Source of the DNA: Clostridia bacterium
GTDB lineage: Bacteria > Bacillota > Clostridia > Oscillospirales > CAG-272
Direction: 5' to 3'
Length of the DNA: 64,000 nt
NCBI GenBank assembly: GCA_017463485.1
Contig: JAFTPD010000012.1
Span: 55,783-119,782 of the forward strand
Shown: one piece after another, positions 16,760 through 25,758 of the stretch
How the letters are laid out: every line of letters begins with the position of its first letter
Numbering within the stretch: position 1 is the first letter of the stretch
The notes under the pieces: model-generated
What the model saw: the letters and a program-made list of their open reading frames with translations, nothing else
The model's database searches: none
Told to the model about the DNA's origin: nothing
Program-made: the position numbers and the translations under genes

Positions 16760-18931
16760 TTATTTAACCGTCAGCTTATTCTGACTGTATTTGTTGGGAC
16801 GGAACAGCATAAATCCTGTAAACAGAATGATCACAGCCGCCACTACCGTTCCGATAATGTTTCCGCCCGCGGGAGTAAACCACAGACCGATCTGGTAGGT
16901 ACACAGGGACGCCGCATAAGCCAGCACGCACATATACGCAATAGATGCAACCGACCACTTCCAGTTGTTCATCTCTCTCTTGATAGCACCCATAGCCGCA
17001 AAGCAAGGAGCGCAGAGCAGATTGAATATCATAAACGAGAAGCCCGCAAGCGCACTGCCGCCAAAGAATTCCTGAGCAATAACCGCATACATAGCCGCAT
17101 CGCCTTCCATAGCCAGATCAGCACTCGCCATAGAGGACAGCGTACCAAACGTACCTACGACCTCTTCCTTTGCAACGAGTCCAAGCACGGTAGCAACAGC
17201 CGCCTGCCAGTTACCAAAGCCGAGAGGAGCAAAGATCCACGCAATAGCGTTACCGATAACCTCAAGAACGGAAGCACCGCCTCTTGCCTCGCTGATATAG
17301 TGGAAGCCACCCTCAAAGGAAAGGCTGTTGAGCGTCCAGATAATTACGCTTGCCGCAAAGATAACGGTTCCCGCACGCTTAATGAAGGACCAGCCTCTCT
17401 CCCACGTAGCGCGAAGAATATTTCCTACAACGGGTGCGTGATATGCGGGAAGCTCCATAACGAAGGGCGCGGGATCACCCGCAAAGGGCTTGGTCTTTTT
17501 CAGGATGATACCCGAAATGATAACTGCCGCAACGCCAATAAAGTAAGCGGAAACAGCAACCCAAGCGCCGCCTGCCCATGAATCGGCAAAGAGCGCGCCC
17601 GCGATCATACCAACGATAGGCATTTTCGCACCGCAGGGGATAAAGCCCGTGGTCATGATGGTCATTTTTCTGTCTCTATCCTGCTCGATAGTACGGGAAG
17701 CCATGATTCCGGGCACGCCGCAACCTGTGGCTACCAGCATGGGAATAAAGGATTTACCCGAAAGACCGAACTTGCGGAAAATTCTGTCCATAATGAACGC
17801 AACGCGCGCCATATATCCGCAATCCTCAAGAATGGAGAGGAGCAAGAACAGAATGAGCATCTGCGGAACAAATCCAAGCACCGCTCCGACACCGCCTACT
17901 ACACCGTCAGCCACAAGACTTACCAGCCACTCTGCACAGCCGATAGATTCAAGTCCCGACGCAACGGCAGGGATTATCCACTCGCCAAACAGGGTGTCGT
18001 TCATAAATCCTACGGTGAAATCACCGATAGAACCGATAGAAATGAAGTACACAAGCCACATTACCGCAGCAAAGATGGGAAGAGCCAAAAATCTGTTTGT
18101 AAGCACGCGGTCGATCTTATCCGATACCGTAAGCTTGCCTGCGTTCTTCTTTTTGTGACAGCTTTTCATAAGCTGTCCGATATATATGTATCGCTCGTTT
18201 GTGATAATGGATTCTGCGTCGTCGTCAAGCTCTGCCTCTGCCGCCGCGATATCCTTTTCAATGTGAGCCAGCACATCCTCGGAAAGCTGAAGCTGCTCCA
18301 GCACCTTGTCGTCGCGCTCAAAGATCTTGATAGCATACCATCTCTGCTTTTCCTCGGGCAGGCCGTGTACTGCCGCCTCCTCAATATGTGCGATAGCATG
18401 CTCAACGCTACCCGAGAAGGTGTGCATGGGAACAGGAGTCCCCTTCTTTGCCGCTTCAATGGCAGCCTCTGCCGCCTCCTGTATTCCGTCACCCTTCAGC
18501 GCGGAGATATCGACCACGTTACAGCCAAGGCCGCGAGACAGCTCAGCAATATTGATGCTGTCGCCGTTCTTTTTCACCACGTCCATCATATTCACCGCTA
18601 CTACAACGGGAATACCAAGCTCGATAAGCTGTGTGGTAAGATAAAGGTTTCTTTCAAGGTTGGTTCCGTCAACTATATTGAGGATAGCGTCGGGACGTTC
18701 GCCGATAAGGTAATTTCTCGCAACTACCTCCTCCAGCGTATAGGGGGAAAGCGAATAGATTCCGGGCAGGTCGGTAATGATAACGTCGTCATGACGCTTC
18801 AGCTTGCCCTCCTTCTTTTCAACAGTAACGCCGGGCCAGTTTCCAACGTACTGGTTTGAACCCGTCAGCGCGTTAAAAAGCGTCGTTTTACCGCAGTTGG
18901 GGTTACCTGCAAGGGCTATTTTGATACCCAT
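16760..18931 (-). CDS. feoB: Ferrous iron transporter FeoB
   Basis: 723 residues. The N-terminal cytosolic G domain has 'GNPNCGKTTLFN' (G1, residues 8-19), 'DLPGIYSL' (G3) and 'NMMD' (G4), followed by a GDI helical region and a membrane domain of two Gate repeats ('VPQMLILFLLLSILEDCGYMARVAFIMDR', 'GCGVPGIMASRTI'). FeoB imports Fe(II) across the cytoplasmic membrane under anaerobic conditions. It is in an operon with two FeoA proteins upstream and the Cys-rich peptide downstream. A DtxR-like inverted repeat sits in the gap before its start. Confidence 0.97.
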   Translation of the reverse strand: MGIKIALAGNPNCGKTTLFNALTGSNQYVGNWPGVTVEKKEGKLKRHDDVIITDLPGIYSLSPYTLEEVVARNYLIGERPDAILNIVDGTNLERNLYLTTQLIELGIPVVVAVNMMDVVKKNGDSINIAELSRGLGCNVVDISALKGDGIQEAAEAAIEAAKKGTPVPMHTFSGSVEHAIAHIEEAAVHGLPEEKQRWYAIKIFERDDKVLEQLQLSEDVLAHIEKDIAAAEAELDDDAESIITNERYIYIGQLMKSCHKKKNAGKLTVSDKIDRVLTNRFLALPIFAAVMWLVYFISIGSIGDFTVGFMNDTLFGEWIIPAVASGLESIGCAEWLVSLVADGVVGGVGAVLGFVPQMLILFLLLSILEDCGYMARVAFIMDRIFRKFGLSGKSFIPMLVATGCGVPGIMASRTIEQDRDRKMTIMTTGFIPCGAKMPIVGMIAGALFADSWAGGAWVAVSAYFIGVAAVIISGIILKKTKPFAGDPAPFVMELPAYHAPVVGNILRATWERGWSFIKRAGTVIFAASVIIWTLNSLSFEGGFHYISEARGGASVLEVIGNAIAWIFAPLGFGNWQAAVATVLGLVAKEEVVGTFGTLSSMASADLAMEGDAAMYAVIAQEFFGGSALAGFSFMIFNLLCAPCFAAMGAIKREMNNWKWSVASIAYMCVLAYAASLCTYQIGLWFTPAGGNIIGTVVAAVIILFTGFMLFRPNKYSQNKLTVK

Positions 18932-18976
18932 GATAGTTTTTCTCCTATTCTCTCTGATTTGATTTGGTTTTTAACA

Positions 18977-18992
18977 GTTAGCGAAGGCTAAC
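18977..18992 (-). promoter_or_regulatory. DtxR-like operator, site 1 (feoA-feoB gap)
   Basis: GTTAGC-GAAG-GCTAAC, an inverted repeat with the same half-sites and 4-base spacing as the two sites upstream of the first feoA. It may permit separate control of feoB or mark an internal promoter. Confidence 0.5.
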
Positions 18993-19033
18993 CAAACTGC
19001 AAAATGCAAAGGGGCTATATCCCCTTTTGAGTA

Positions 19034-19255
19034 TTACTCGACCTCTACCATTTCGGCATCAGCCCGACGAAGCGACAGCTCGTAGCCGCGCACCGTGATC
19101 TCTACAGGGTCACCCAGCGGTGCAACCTTGCGGACGTAGATCTCAACTCCCTTTGTGATCCCCATATCCATGATCCTGCGCTTTACAGCACCCTCTCCAT
19201 GGAGCTTGACGACCTTAACCGTAGCGCCAACCTTCACATTCTTGAGTGTGTTCAT
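19034..19255 (-). CDS. feoA: FeoA family protein
   Basis: 73 residues forming the SH3-like FeoA domain: 'GATVKVVKLHGEGAVKRRIMDMGITKGVEIYVRKVAPLGDPVEITVRGYELSLRRADAEMVEV'. FeoA is a small cytosolic partner that stabilises or regulates FeoB. GGAGGAGTC lies upstream of the ATG. It is the second of two FeoA genes 5' of feoB. Confidence 0.93.
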   Translation of the reverse strand: MNTLKNVKVGATVKVVKLHGEGAVKRRIMDMGITKGVEIYVRKVAPLGDPVEITVRGYELSLRRADAEMVEVE

Positions 19256-19294
19256 ACCGACTCCTCCTTTACTGTTGAATAGTTATATAATTTA

Positions 19295-19510
19295 TTATCC
19301 TACCATTATCTTTTGCGCCATCTCGCGGCTGATAGCGATACGCGCTTCCTTTACGCTGACGATAATATTTCCACCTATGCTGTTTATTATCTTAACGGTC
19401 GAGCCAACTACAAAGCCTAAATTTTCAAGATGCTTTTTTACCTCGGGGCTTCCGCCGACTCTGCGTATAATATTTTCCTCGCCTATCTCTGCAAGTATCA
19501 ACGGCATCAT
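19295..19510 (-). CDS. FeoA family protein, first in the operon
   Basis: 71 residues of the same SH3-like fold: 'ENIIRRVGGSPEVKKHLENLGFVVGSTVKIINSIGGNIIVSVKEARIAISREMAQKIMV'. It is divergent from the other FeoA, so the pair is not a recent duplication. Two FeoA proteins with one FeoB is common in Clostridia. GGAGGACTGTGAT precedes a double ATG at 19510/19507. It is the first gene after the feo promoter. Confidence 0.92.
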   Translation of the reverse strand: MMPLILAEIGEENIIRRVGGSPEVKKHLENLGFVVGSTVKIINSIGGNIIVSVKEARIAISREMAQKIMVG

Positions 19511-19545
19511 ATCACAGTCCTCCTTTAGGCATCCTTCAAAGTGGA

Positions 19546-19595
19546 GTTAGCACGAACTAACTCCTTGGCTCGAAATTTGGTTAGCCTCAGCTAAC
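19546..19595 (-). promoter_or_regulatory. DtxR-like operators, sites 2 and 3
   Basis: GTTAGC-ACGA-ACTAAC (19546-19561, extendable to 8-bp arms 19543-19564) and GTTAGC-CTCA-GCTAAC (19580-19595). They resemble the GTTAG/CTAAC half-sites of the DtxR/IdeR iron box. Site 3 covers the transcription start and site 2 lies in the leader, the layout of iron-dependent repression. Confidence 0.65.
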
Positions 19596-19603
19596 CGCAT
19601 TAC

Positions 19604-19632
19604 ATTATATTACAGCTTTTCGAGTTTGTCAA
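19604..19632 (-). promoter_or_regulatory. Consensus sigma-A promoter of the feo operon
   Basis: Minus strand TTGACA (19627-19632), 17-base spacer, TATAAT (19604-19609): a perfect match. The first operator begins 9 bases past the -10. Confidence 0.85.
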
Positions 19633-19734
19633 GAGGTTTTTTGAAATTTTTTTAAGTTTTTTTCAATAATTTTCTTTTTTCGACACAACGAGCTGCGATT
19701 ATGGCTATTTCATTTGGATTTTTTTGAAAAGCCC

Positions 19735-19763
19735 TTTACTTTTTTTGCAGATTGTGGTAAACT
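19735..19763 (+). promoter_or_regulatory. Probable promoter of pepF
   Basis: TTTACT (19735-19740), 17-base spacer, TAAACT (19758-19763) with TGTGG before the -10. It is 41 bases upstream of the pepF start. Confidence 0.5.
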
Positions 19764-19804
19764 TATAGCGTATAAGTTATTATCGAAAGAAAGGAAATTA
19801 CAAA

Positions 19805-21586
19805 ATGGCACAGGTACTCAGAAGCGAAGTTGACAAGAATTACACCTGGGATTTCTCCGACATTTATCCCTCCGACGAGGCGTGGGAAAAGGTATATGCC
19901 GAAACCGATGCGGCGATTCCCTCGCTTGCATCTATCCAAGGCACTCTCGGCAATTCTCCCGAGAGCATGAAGGCAGGTCTTGACACCTTCTACGGCATTA
20001 TGGAAAAGGCAAACCGTCTTTTCATTTACTCCAACCTCCGTCTGAACATTGACAACGGAGATCCCGTATATCAGGCAATGAACGGCAGAGCCATGACTCT
20101 GTACGTAAAGCTTTCCACCGTGGGCGCATTCGTTACTCCCGAAATTCTGGCTATCCCGCCCGAAACTCTCAAGGACTTTATCCAGTCCCCCACCCTCGCA
20201 TCCTACCGTCATATCCTTGAGGACACCGAGCGCGAGCGTGCGCACATTCTCGACGGCAAGTCAGAGCAGATGCTGGCTATGCTCTCGGATGCAGCAGGCA
20301 CTGCTCAGCAGTCCTTCACTATGCTTGAAAGCGTAGACATGACCTTCCCCACCATCAAGGATGAGAACGGGGACGAGGTAACTCTCACTCACGGAAACTT
20401 CGGCGTTTACCGCGAGAGCAACGATCAGAGAGTCCGCAAGGATTCCTTTGAGCTGTATTTCGGCGAGTTCAACAAGTACATCAACACCCTTGCCGCTATG
20501 TATACGGGAAGCGTCAAGATGGACAATTTCTATACCCGTGTGCGCGGATATTCCTCCACCTGCGAGCGCGCACTGTCGGGCAACAACGTACCCGTTTCGG
20601 TTTACGACAGCCTTGTCAGCGCTATCCACGACGCACTCCCCACCATGCGCCGCTATCTTGATTTGCGCCGCCGCGTGCTTGGTCTTGACGAGCTGAATAT
20701 GTACGACCTCTACTGCCCCATGGTAAAGAGCGTGGATATGTCCGTCACCTATGAAGAAGCGCAGGAGCTTGTAAAGAAGGCTACCGCACCTCTTGGAGAG
20801 GGCTACCAAAAACTGCTTGACCGCGCGTTCTCGGAGCATTGGATCGACGTTTACGAGAACAAGGGCAAGACCACGGGCGCATACTCCTGCGGAGTACACG
20901 GCGTGCATCCTTACGTTCTGCTCAACTACACCAACACCCTTGACGACGCATACACGCTCGCTCACGAGCTTGGACACGCTATGCACTCCTACTTCTCCTC
21001 CGAGAAGCAGGATTTTGCAAACCACCATTACAGCATTATGGTAGCCGAGGTTGCTTCCACCGTCAATGAGGTACTGCTCACCCGCTATCTTTTGTCCGTT
21101 GAAACCGACAAGGACAAGCGCGCGTACATTCTCAATCACTTCCTTGAGGGCTTCCGCACCACCGTATTCCGCCAGACTCTGTTTGCAGAGTTTGAGCGCA
21201 AGGCTCACGACCTTGACATGAGCGGCACTCCCCTTACTGCCGAGTCCCTCAACGCAGTATATCGCGAGCTGAACGAGCTGTACTACAACGGCGCGACGGT
21301 CAATCCCTTGCAGGCTATCGAATGGGCGCGTATTCCTCACTTCTACAACTCCTTCTACGTATATCAGTACGCAACAGGCTTCTGCTCCGCGGTGTCTATT
21401 GCGAAGCGTATCCTTGAGGAGAACGGCGCTGAGGATTACCTCAACTTCCTTTCCACCGGCGGCTCGGATTATCCGCTGGAGGAGCTGAAGATCACGGGCG
21501 TGGATCTCACAAAGCCCGACACCGTAGCCTCTGCCATGGCAGAATTCGACAACGCTCTTACTCAGCTTGAGGAATTGCTTAAGTAA
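19805..21586 (+). CDS. pepF: Oligoendopeptidase F (M3 metallopeptidase)
   Basis: 593 residues, the usual PepF length of about 600. The zinc motif HExxH is in 'TLAHELGHAMHSYFS' with the distal Glu in 'VAEVASTVNEVLL'. There is no signal peptide, so it is a cytoplasmic peptidase that cleaves short peptides of about 7-17 residues during protein turnover or peptide use. The C-terminal 'YQYATGFCSAVSIAKRIL' is a typical M3B stretch. AAAGGAAATTACAA precedes the ATG. It is a single-gene unit with its own promoter and a strong terminator. Confidence 0.95.
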   Translation: MAQVLRSEVDKNYTWDFSDIYPSDEAWEKVYAETDAAIPSLASIQGTLGNSPESMKAGLDTFYGIMEKANRLFIYSNLRLNIDNGDPVYQAMNGRAMTLYVKLSTVGAFVTPEILAIPPETLKDFIQSPTLASYRHILEDTERERAHILDGKSEQMLAMLSDAAGTAQQSFTMLESVDMTFPTIKDENGDEVTLTHGNFGVYRESNDQRVRKDSFELYFGEFNKYINTLAAMYTGSVKMDNFYTRVRGYSSTCERALSGNNVPVSVYDSLVSAIHDALPTMRRYLDLRRRVLGLDELNMYDLYCPMVKSVDMSVTYEEAQELVKKATAPLGEGYQKLLDRAFSEHWIDVYENKGKTTGAYSCGVHGVHPYVLLNYTNTLDDAYTLAHELGHAMHSYFSSEKQDFANHHYSIMVAEVASTVNEVLLTRYLLSVETDKDKRAYILNHFLEGFRTTVFRQTLFAEFERKAHDLDMSGTPLTAESLNAVYRELNELYYNGATVNPLQAIEWARIPHFYNSFYVYQYATGFCSAVSIAKRILEENGAEDYLNFLSTGGSDYPLEELKITGVDLTKPDTVASAMAEFDNALTQLEELLK

Positions 21587-21600
21587 TTGAACAACAAAAC

Positions 21601-21640
21601 GGCGCTGACCGCGAAATGCGGTCAGCGCCAATATTTTTTT
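21601..21640. terminator. Strong terminator between pepF and the convergent lipoprotein gene
   Basis: A perfect 12-bp stem GGCGCTGACCGC/GCGGTCAGCGCC (21601-21612, 21618-21629) with a GAAAT loop, then AATATTTTTTT; A-rich on the left. Confidence 0.9.
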
Positions 21641-21644
21641 GAAA

Positions 21645-22070
21645 TTATTTTACGTAGAAAATAACGGTAGAGCCGTCCGTGATGACCTCGTCGGTCAGCT
21701 TTTCAAAGGAATTGTTGATTCCCTTGTTCTTGTAGCAAGCGGAAAGATATGCGGGGCTTTCGATAACGATATCTCCGATCTTTGTGACCGTCTTGTCCTT
21801 AGATGCCTCAAATGCTATACCCTCCTCAACGGTACAGAACCAATCGAGAATATCGTATGCCGTGGGATCATTTCCCTCGTATTTAACGACGCCCTCGTAC
21901 TTTGCCTTGCCCGATACGTTGTCGTCCTCATAGATCTCAACGTTTACGGTAATAGTTTTTACCGCCTCAGTGGTGGTTTCATCTCCGCCGCCGTTGTTGC
22001 ACGCAACGAACGCGCCGCACATAAGGCAGATCGCGAGAACTATGCCTACAAGTCTGAAAATTTTCATCAT
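21645..22070 (-). CDS. Lipoprotein with DUF4430-like domain
   Basis: 141 residues. Lipoprotein signal with lipobox 'AFVAC' (Cys24), a short acidic/Thr linker, then about 90 residues 'TITVNVEIYEDDNVSGKAKYEGVVKYEGNDPTAYDILDWFC...SPAYLSACYKNKGINNSFEKLTDEVITDGSTVIFYV'. That is the pattern of DUF4430, a domain related to the C-terminal part of transcobalamin-type proteins. Its ligand is unknown. It resembles in layout the B12-riboswitch-linked lipoprotein at 34143 but lacks a riboswitch. GGAGG precedes a double ATG. Single-gene unit. Confidence 0.65.
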   Translation of the reverse strand: MMKIFRLVGIVLAICLMCGAFVACNNGGGDETTTEAVKTITVNVEIYEDDNVSGKAKYEGVVKYEGNDPTAYDILDWFCTVEEGIAFEASKDKTVTKIGDIVIESPAYLSACYKNKGINNSFEKLTDEVITDGSTVIFYVK

Positions 22071-22102
22071 TAAAACCTCCGATCACTTTTGTTGATAAGT
22101 AA

Positions 22103-22131
22103 ATTATACTACTATAACCTTTTTTTGTCAA
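22103..22131 (-). promoter_or_regulatory. Consensus promoter of the DUF4430-like lipoprotein
   Basis: Minus strand TTGACA (22126-22131), 17-base spacer, TATAAT (22103-22108), 33 bases before the start codon. Confidence 0.85.
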
Positions 22132-22183
22132 GGGCTTTGTGAAAATTTATGCACTTTGCGACTTATTTTTTCTGTTTTTTGTT

Positions 22184-22687
22184 CTAAATGCAAAAAACGA
22201 CGTTGAGTTGTATCAAAAACACCGCGACGTACCACACTGCAACGATAAACGATACCAATGCGAGCACCCCGTCCTCGCGCCAAAGAAACAGCCCGCAAAG
22301 TATAGCGAGAACACACGCCGCCGCCATAAGTAACAGCGAAAAAACAAGCGCACGCGCACCAAAAAGCAATGGATACCACATCAGTGCCGCCGTCAGCGAC
22401 AAAACGAGATATATCCCCGCTCGATAACGGACACAGCTCCTTGCCGCACCGCCGATGCCGCCCGACAATATACAGCCAAGCACGGCTCCTATGAGAAATT
22501 TTACCGCCAACCACAAGACAGACGACAGCCACAGGGGCGGCAGGTTGCAAACGGCTGACATCATTTGCCAGACATAATACGGACTTGCTGAAAATAGCCG
22601 TACCGCCACAGCAAACAGAGCGCATGCGCCGCCGCCTACGATCGCGGCACCAAGGTCGTATCTGAATCTATTACGGAACATCCCCAT
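22184..22687 (-). CDS. TspO/MBR-related membrane protein
   Basis: 167 residues with five hydrophobic helices. The TspO landmarks are visible in order: 'LPPLWLSSVLWLAVKFLIG' (PP and W of loop 1), 'LSLTAALMWYPLLFGARALVFSLLLM' (WxPLFFG-like) and 'VSFIVAVWYVAVFLIQLNVV' (C-terminal W..LN). TspO proteins bind tetrapyrroles and related ligands in membranes; the bacterial role is unsettled. GGGAGG precedes the ATG at 22687. It lies downstream of the PBP gene but behind a terminator. The match is to motif spacing rather than strong identity. Confidence 0.6.
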   Translation of the reverse strand: MGMFRNRFRYDLGAAIVGGGACALFAVAVRLFSASPYYVWQMMSAVCNLPPLWLSSVLWLAVKFLIGAVLGCILSGGIGGAARSCVRYRAGIYLVLSLTAALMWYPLLFGARALVFSLLLMAAACVLAILCGLFLWREDGVLALVSFIVAVWYVAVFLIQLNVVFCI

Positions 22688-22706
22688 AACAGCCTCCCTA
22701 AGTAAA

Positions 22707-22739
22707 AATAAGCCCGTCGGTACTGCCGTCGGGCTTATT
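22707..22739 (-). terminator. Terminator after the class A PBP gene
   Basis: AATAAGCCCG/CGGGCTTATT (22707-22716, 22730-22739) with an inner CGG/CCG pairing, followed on the minus strand by TTTTT. Confidence 0.8.
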
Positions 22740-22764
22740 GAAATATATGAGTCGCCACGCGCAC

Positions 22765-24969
22765 TTATTCCTGCACGTCATCTCCGTCGTTGCTCCAAAC
22801 GTGATCCTCGTCAGCCACATATATCCGACAAGGAAAATTACGTTCTGCCGTTATCATTCCGCCTGTGACGTGTCGAGTGCAGGGTGACATCGGCATATTG
22901 TCGGGGGTAAAATACCCTTCTGTAATTCTGCCGTCGCGCACATCCTCGGCGCACACGCTTTTGGGAATAAGTCCCGAATCCTTGCAGTAGCTGATCTTTA
23001 TAACATCATCAGCGAGATCAAAGTTATTATCTTCTTGCCCGTCGGCGTAAGACTTGTGACAAACCGACATCACCTCGTCCCATATACGCACGCAAGGGTT
23101 GCCTTTGACAGCATCAAGCGGAGATGGATAATCATATCCCATCCACACGGCGGCAAGCAGGCGTGGCGTATATCCGACGAACCATCTGTCACAGTTATTC
23201 TGCGTCGTTCCCGTCTTGCCCGCGGTAGCGACCCCCATTTGCTTGCAAAGAGCAATATCCTTTGCCGTTCCATCAGACGTCACGCCGCGCAGCATCTCCG
23301 TCATAATGCAAGCATTCTCCTCGCTTATCACCGTATTTCTCGCTTGCCCGTTTTCAAGCAGCACACGTCCCTCGCTGTCTGTCACCTTATAATAAGACAC
23401 GGGCTCGCGGTACACGCCGTCGTAAAAAATCGTATATCCTCCAAGCAATTCCCGCATACTGATACCGTGCGATGCCTGCCCGAGCGCCAAAGCGGAAAGC
23501 GTCATATCCTCCTTATCGGACAGGCTATTTATATGCAATTTGCTTTTCAGAAAGTCAAGCGACTGCTCCCTTCCGACCTGCTCCAATACACGCACGGACA
23601 CGGTATTGACCGAATCGACAACGGCGTCCCTGACCGTTGTATAGCCTCGCCAAACTCCGTCCGCATTTCTGGGCCACGGCAGATATTTACCGCTGTTACT
23701 CACGGAAAATTTCACTGGAACGTCGTCAAAAACGGTTGCCCAGTTGACTTTTTTCATTTCCAACGCGGGAGCGTACACGGACAGCGGCTTTATAGCAGAG
23801 CCGGGCGGCCTTTTGGTATCGGTGGCATAATTTTGCACGCGATTTCCCGTTTTTTCGCCCACTGCGCCGACAACGCCGAGAATGTCGCCAGTTTGTCTGT
23901 CCACCACCATCATTGCAGACTGCGGCGCGGGCAGACTTCCGTTTGACGGAAAATTAGTGGTGTTTTCGTAATATTTTTCAAGCTCAGTCTGTATATCAAT
24001 ATTCATGGCGGTGTAAATTTTGAGTCCGCCGTTATAGACCTCCGTCGCCGCTTGCGCGCGAGTGTACCCCAACCGCTCGCACATATCGCTGATGACGTCC
24101 TCCGCCACCATATCGGCGTACCACGAGCTTATTCGACCCTCGCCGACATTCCCATCTTCTCGTCCGCGCAAGGCTATATCCTCTGTCAGTGCCGAGGTGT
24201 ATTCCTCCTCCCCTATATACCCCTGCGCGTGCATTTCAGACAGAATGACGTGCGCTCTGACGGTATTATTTTCAAGGTGTATCAAGGGATCGTAGACGGA
24301 CGGATTGTTGGTTATTGCGGCGATGCTTGCGCACTGTGCAAGCGTCAGCTCGGACACCTCCCGACCAAAATACAGCTCCGCCGCCGCGCCCACGCCGCGG
24401 CACCCCTCGGCAAGATTTATCACGTTAAGATACGCCTCAAGTATCTGCTCCTTGTGCGCACATCTTTCAAGGTCAAGGGCGGCGAACATTTCGGTAAACT
24501 TGCGTTCAAGCGTATATTCGTCCCGTCCCGTAAGGTTTTTCACAAGCTGCTGGGTTATGGTTGACGCGCCGAAGGAGCGACGGCTTCCCCTCATATAGCT
24601 TGCCGCCGCCTTTGCGCTCCGCAAAATATCCACGCCGTTGTGGTCAAAAAATCGCTTGTCCTCTATGGCGACAAATGCGTTTATAAGATTGCGTGGGCAC
24701 TCATCGATAGGCACGTACTTATATTTGATGCTTCCGTAAAGTCCGTCGCCTATCTCAACCTCCTTGCCATCCGCCGTTGCGTACAGCTTGGACGCGCCCG
24801 CACCGCCCGCCGTCATATCTAGCATGGAAACGTCGATCTTTGAATCGCTGTAAGCGTTAAGATATGCCCCCGCCGCTATAACGCCGCACGCCGCGATCAG
24901 CAAAACGACTGTTGCCATTATTATAAAAAAGTTAAGTATTTTGCGGCGCGTTTTCCGTTTTTCCTTCAT
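22765..24969 (-). CDS. Class A penicillin-binding protein (transglycosylase/transpeptidase)
   Basis: 734 residues: short basic tail, one membrane helix (about 12-38), GT51 glycosyltransferase domain with 'EDKRFFDHNGVD' and 'GASTITQQLVKNL', and a transpeptidase domain with SxxK in 'PPGSAIKPLSV', SxN in 'VDSVNTVSV' and KTG in 'AGKTGTTQN'. It polymerises and crosslinks peptidoglycan at the outer membrane face. The ATG at 24969 follows GAGGTGTTAAAA; an in-frame ATG 24 bases further up lacks a ribosome-binding site. The order of domains and length fit PBP1a-type proteins. Confidence 0.95.
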   Translation of the reverse strand: MKEKRKTRRKILNFFIIMATVVLLIAACGVIAAGAYLNAYSDSKIDVSMLDMTAGGAGASKLYATADGKEVEIGDGLYGSIKYKYVPIDECPRNLINAFVAIEDKRFFDHNGVDILRSAKAAASYMRGSRRSFGASTITQQLVKNLTGRDEYTLERKFTEMFAALDLERCAHKEQILEAYLNVINLAEGCRGVGAAAELYFGREVSELTLAQCASIAAITNNPSVYDPLIHLENNTVRAHVILSEMHAQGYIGEEEYTSALTEDIALRGREDGNVGEGRISSWYADMVAEDVISDMCERLGYTRAQAATEVYNGGLKIYTAMNIDIQTELEKYYENTTNFPSNGSLPAPQSAMMVVDRQTGDILGVVGAVGEKTGNRVQNYATDTKRPPGSAIKPLSVYAPALEMKKVNWATVFDDVPVKFSVSNSGKYLPWPRNADGVWRGYTTVRDAVVDSVNTVSVRVLEQVGREQSLDFLKSKLHINSLSDKEDMTLSALALGQASHGISMRELLGGYTIFYDGVYREPVSYYKVTDSEGRVLLENGQARNTVISEENACIMTEMLRGVTSDGTAKDIALCKQMGVATAGKTGTTQNNCDRWFVGYTPRLLAAVWMGYDYPSPLDAVKGNPCVRIWDEVMSVCHKSYADGQEDNNFDLADDVIKISYCKDSGLIPKSVCAEDVRDGRITEGYFTPDNMPMSPCTRHVTGGMITAERNFPCRIYVADEDHVWSNDGDDVQE

Positions 24970-25142
24970 TTTTAACACCTCGCTTGCAAGCATACTGCTT
25001 TTATTATATCAAACGCCGCACACTTTAAACCTGATTTTTAGCTTGATAATCAATGCAAAAAAGGCAATTTTTTTATTTCGCGCATAAATATGTGCCAAAC
25101 GGAAAAGATAATATAAATCCACGTTTGACAGTGAGGTGTAGT

Positions 25143-25688
25143 ATGAAAAAATCAGTTCAGAATGCATGTTTTTTGTTGATAGGAATCGCCATCATAACGG
25201 GTGTATGCGCCGTCTGCGCCGTTTGTATAGTAAGTGACAGGGTGGATGAGAACGCCACCTCGGATTTTCACAGCATGGGCTTTCTGCGCCACCGAATAAG
25301 TCAGCTTGAAGATGAGCTTGAAAATATCAAAAATGAAACCGACGGCGATATCGACTGTATATGCACGGCGGAGGTCACTACTCTCCCCGAAGAAACTCAG
25401 CCGTGCGTCACCGACGCTGTTTCCGCCGACACTGCGCATGAATCGGAGTCAGAATCGGAGCCCGAATTTGAATCCACCGCCGACACCGCGACGGCTTACT
25501 CTTACCGAGTGGCTGAATACGACGGTAAGATAGCCGTTTTTGTTCTCGGAAACGGTAAAGTACAGCCCGTCCGTGTGCTGAATATATCCGTCGCCACCCT
25601 CACCACCGCCGACCAAGCCGCCCTCCGCGACGGAATCTACGCCGAAAATTACGATCGGCTTTGTGAGATAATTGATAGATATGAGTGA
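25143..25688 (+). CDS. Membrane-anchored BofC-domain protein
   Basis: 181 residues: N-terminal membrane helix (about 8-30), a coiled stretch 'RHRISQLEDELENIKNE', a long acidic/Ser-Glu-rich linker, and a C-terminal 60-residue domain 'YRVAEYDGKIAVFVLGNGKVQPVRVLNISVATLTTADQAALRDGIYAENYDRLCEIIDRY'. That block fits the BofC C-terminal domain; BofC in Bacillus restrains the SpoIVB signalling protease in the space between forespore and mother cell. Here the N-terminal half differs, so only the domain is assigned. GAGGTGTAGT precedes the ATG. It fits with the SASP as a sign of sporulation. Confidence 0.7.
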   Translation: MKKSVQNACFLLIGIAIITGVCAVCAVCIVSDRVDENATSDFHSMGFLRHRISQLEDELENIKNETDGDIDCICTAEVTTLPEETQPCVTDAVSADTAHESESESEPEFESTADTATAYSYRVAEYDGKIAVFVLGNGKVQPVRVLNISVATLTTADQAALRDGIYAENYDRLCEIIDRYE

Positions 25689-25719
25689 ATGGGCGCAGCT
25701 ATCAACTTTCAACCAAAAA

Positions 25720-25757
25720 AATCTCGCCGAGCAATTTCTTGCTCGGCGAGATTTTTT
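25720..25757. terminator. Bidirectional terminator
   Basis: A perfect 15-bp stem AATCTCGCCGAGCAA / TTGCTCGGCGAGATT (25720-25734, 25739-25753) with a TTTC loop, T-run on the right and A-run on the left. Confidence 0.92.
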
Positions 25758-25758
25758 A

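Noticed and set aside
22128-22625. 165-codon minus-strand frame overlapping the TspO-like gene
   Set aside because: It is out of frame with the TspO-like helices, has no ribosome-binding site and runs through the promoter of the neighbouring lipoprotein.
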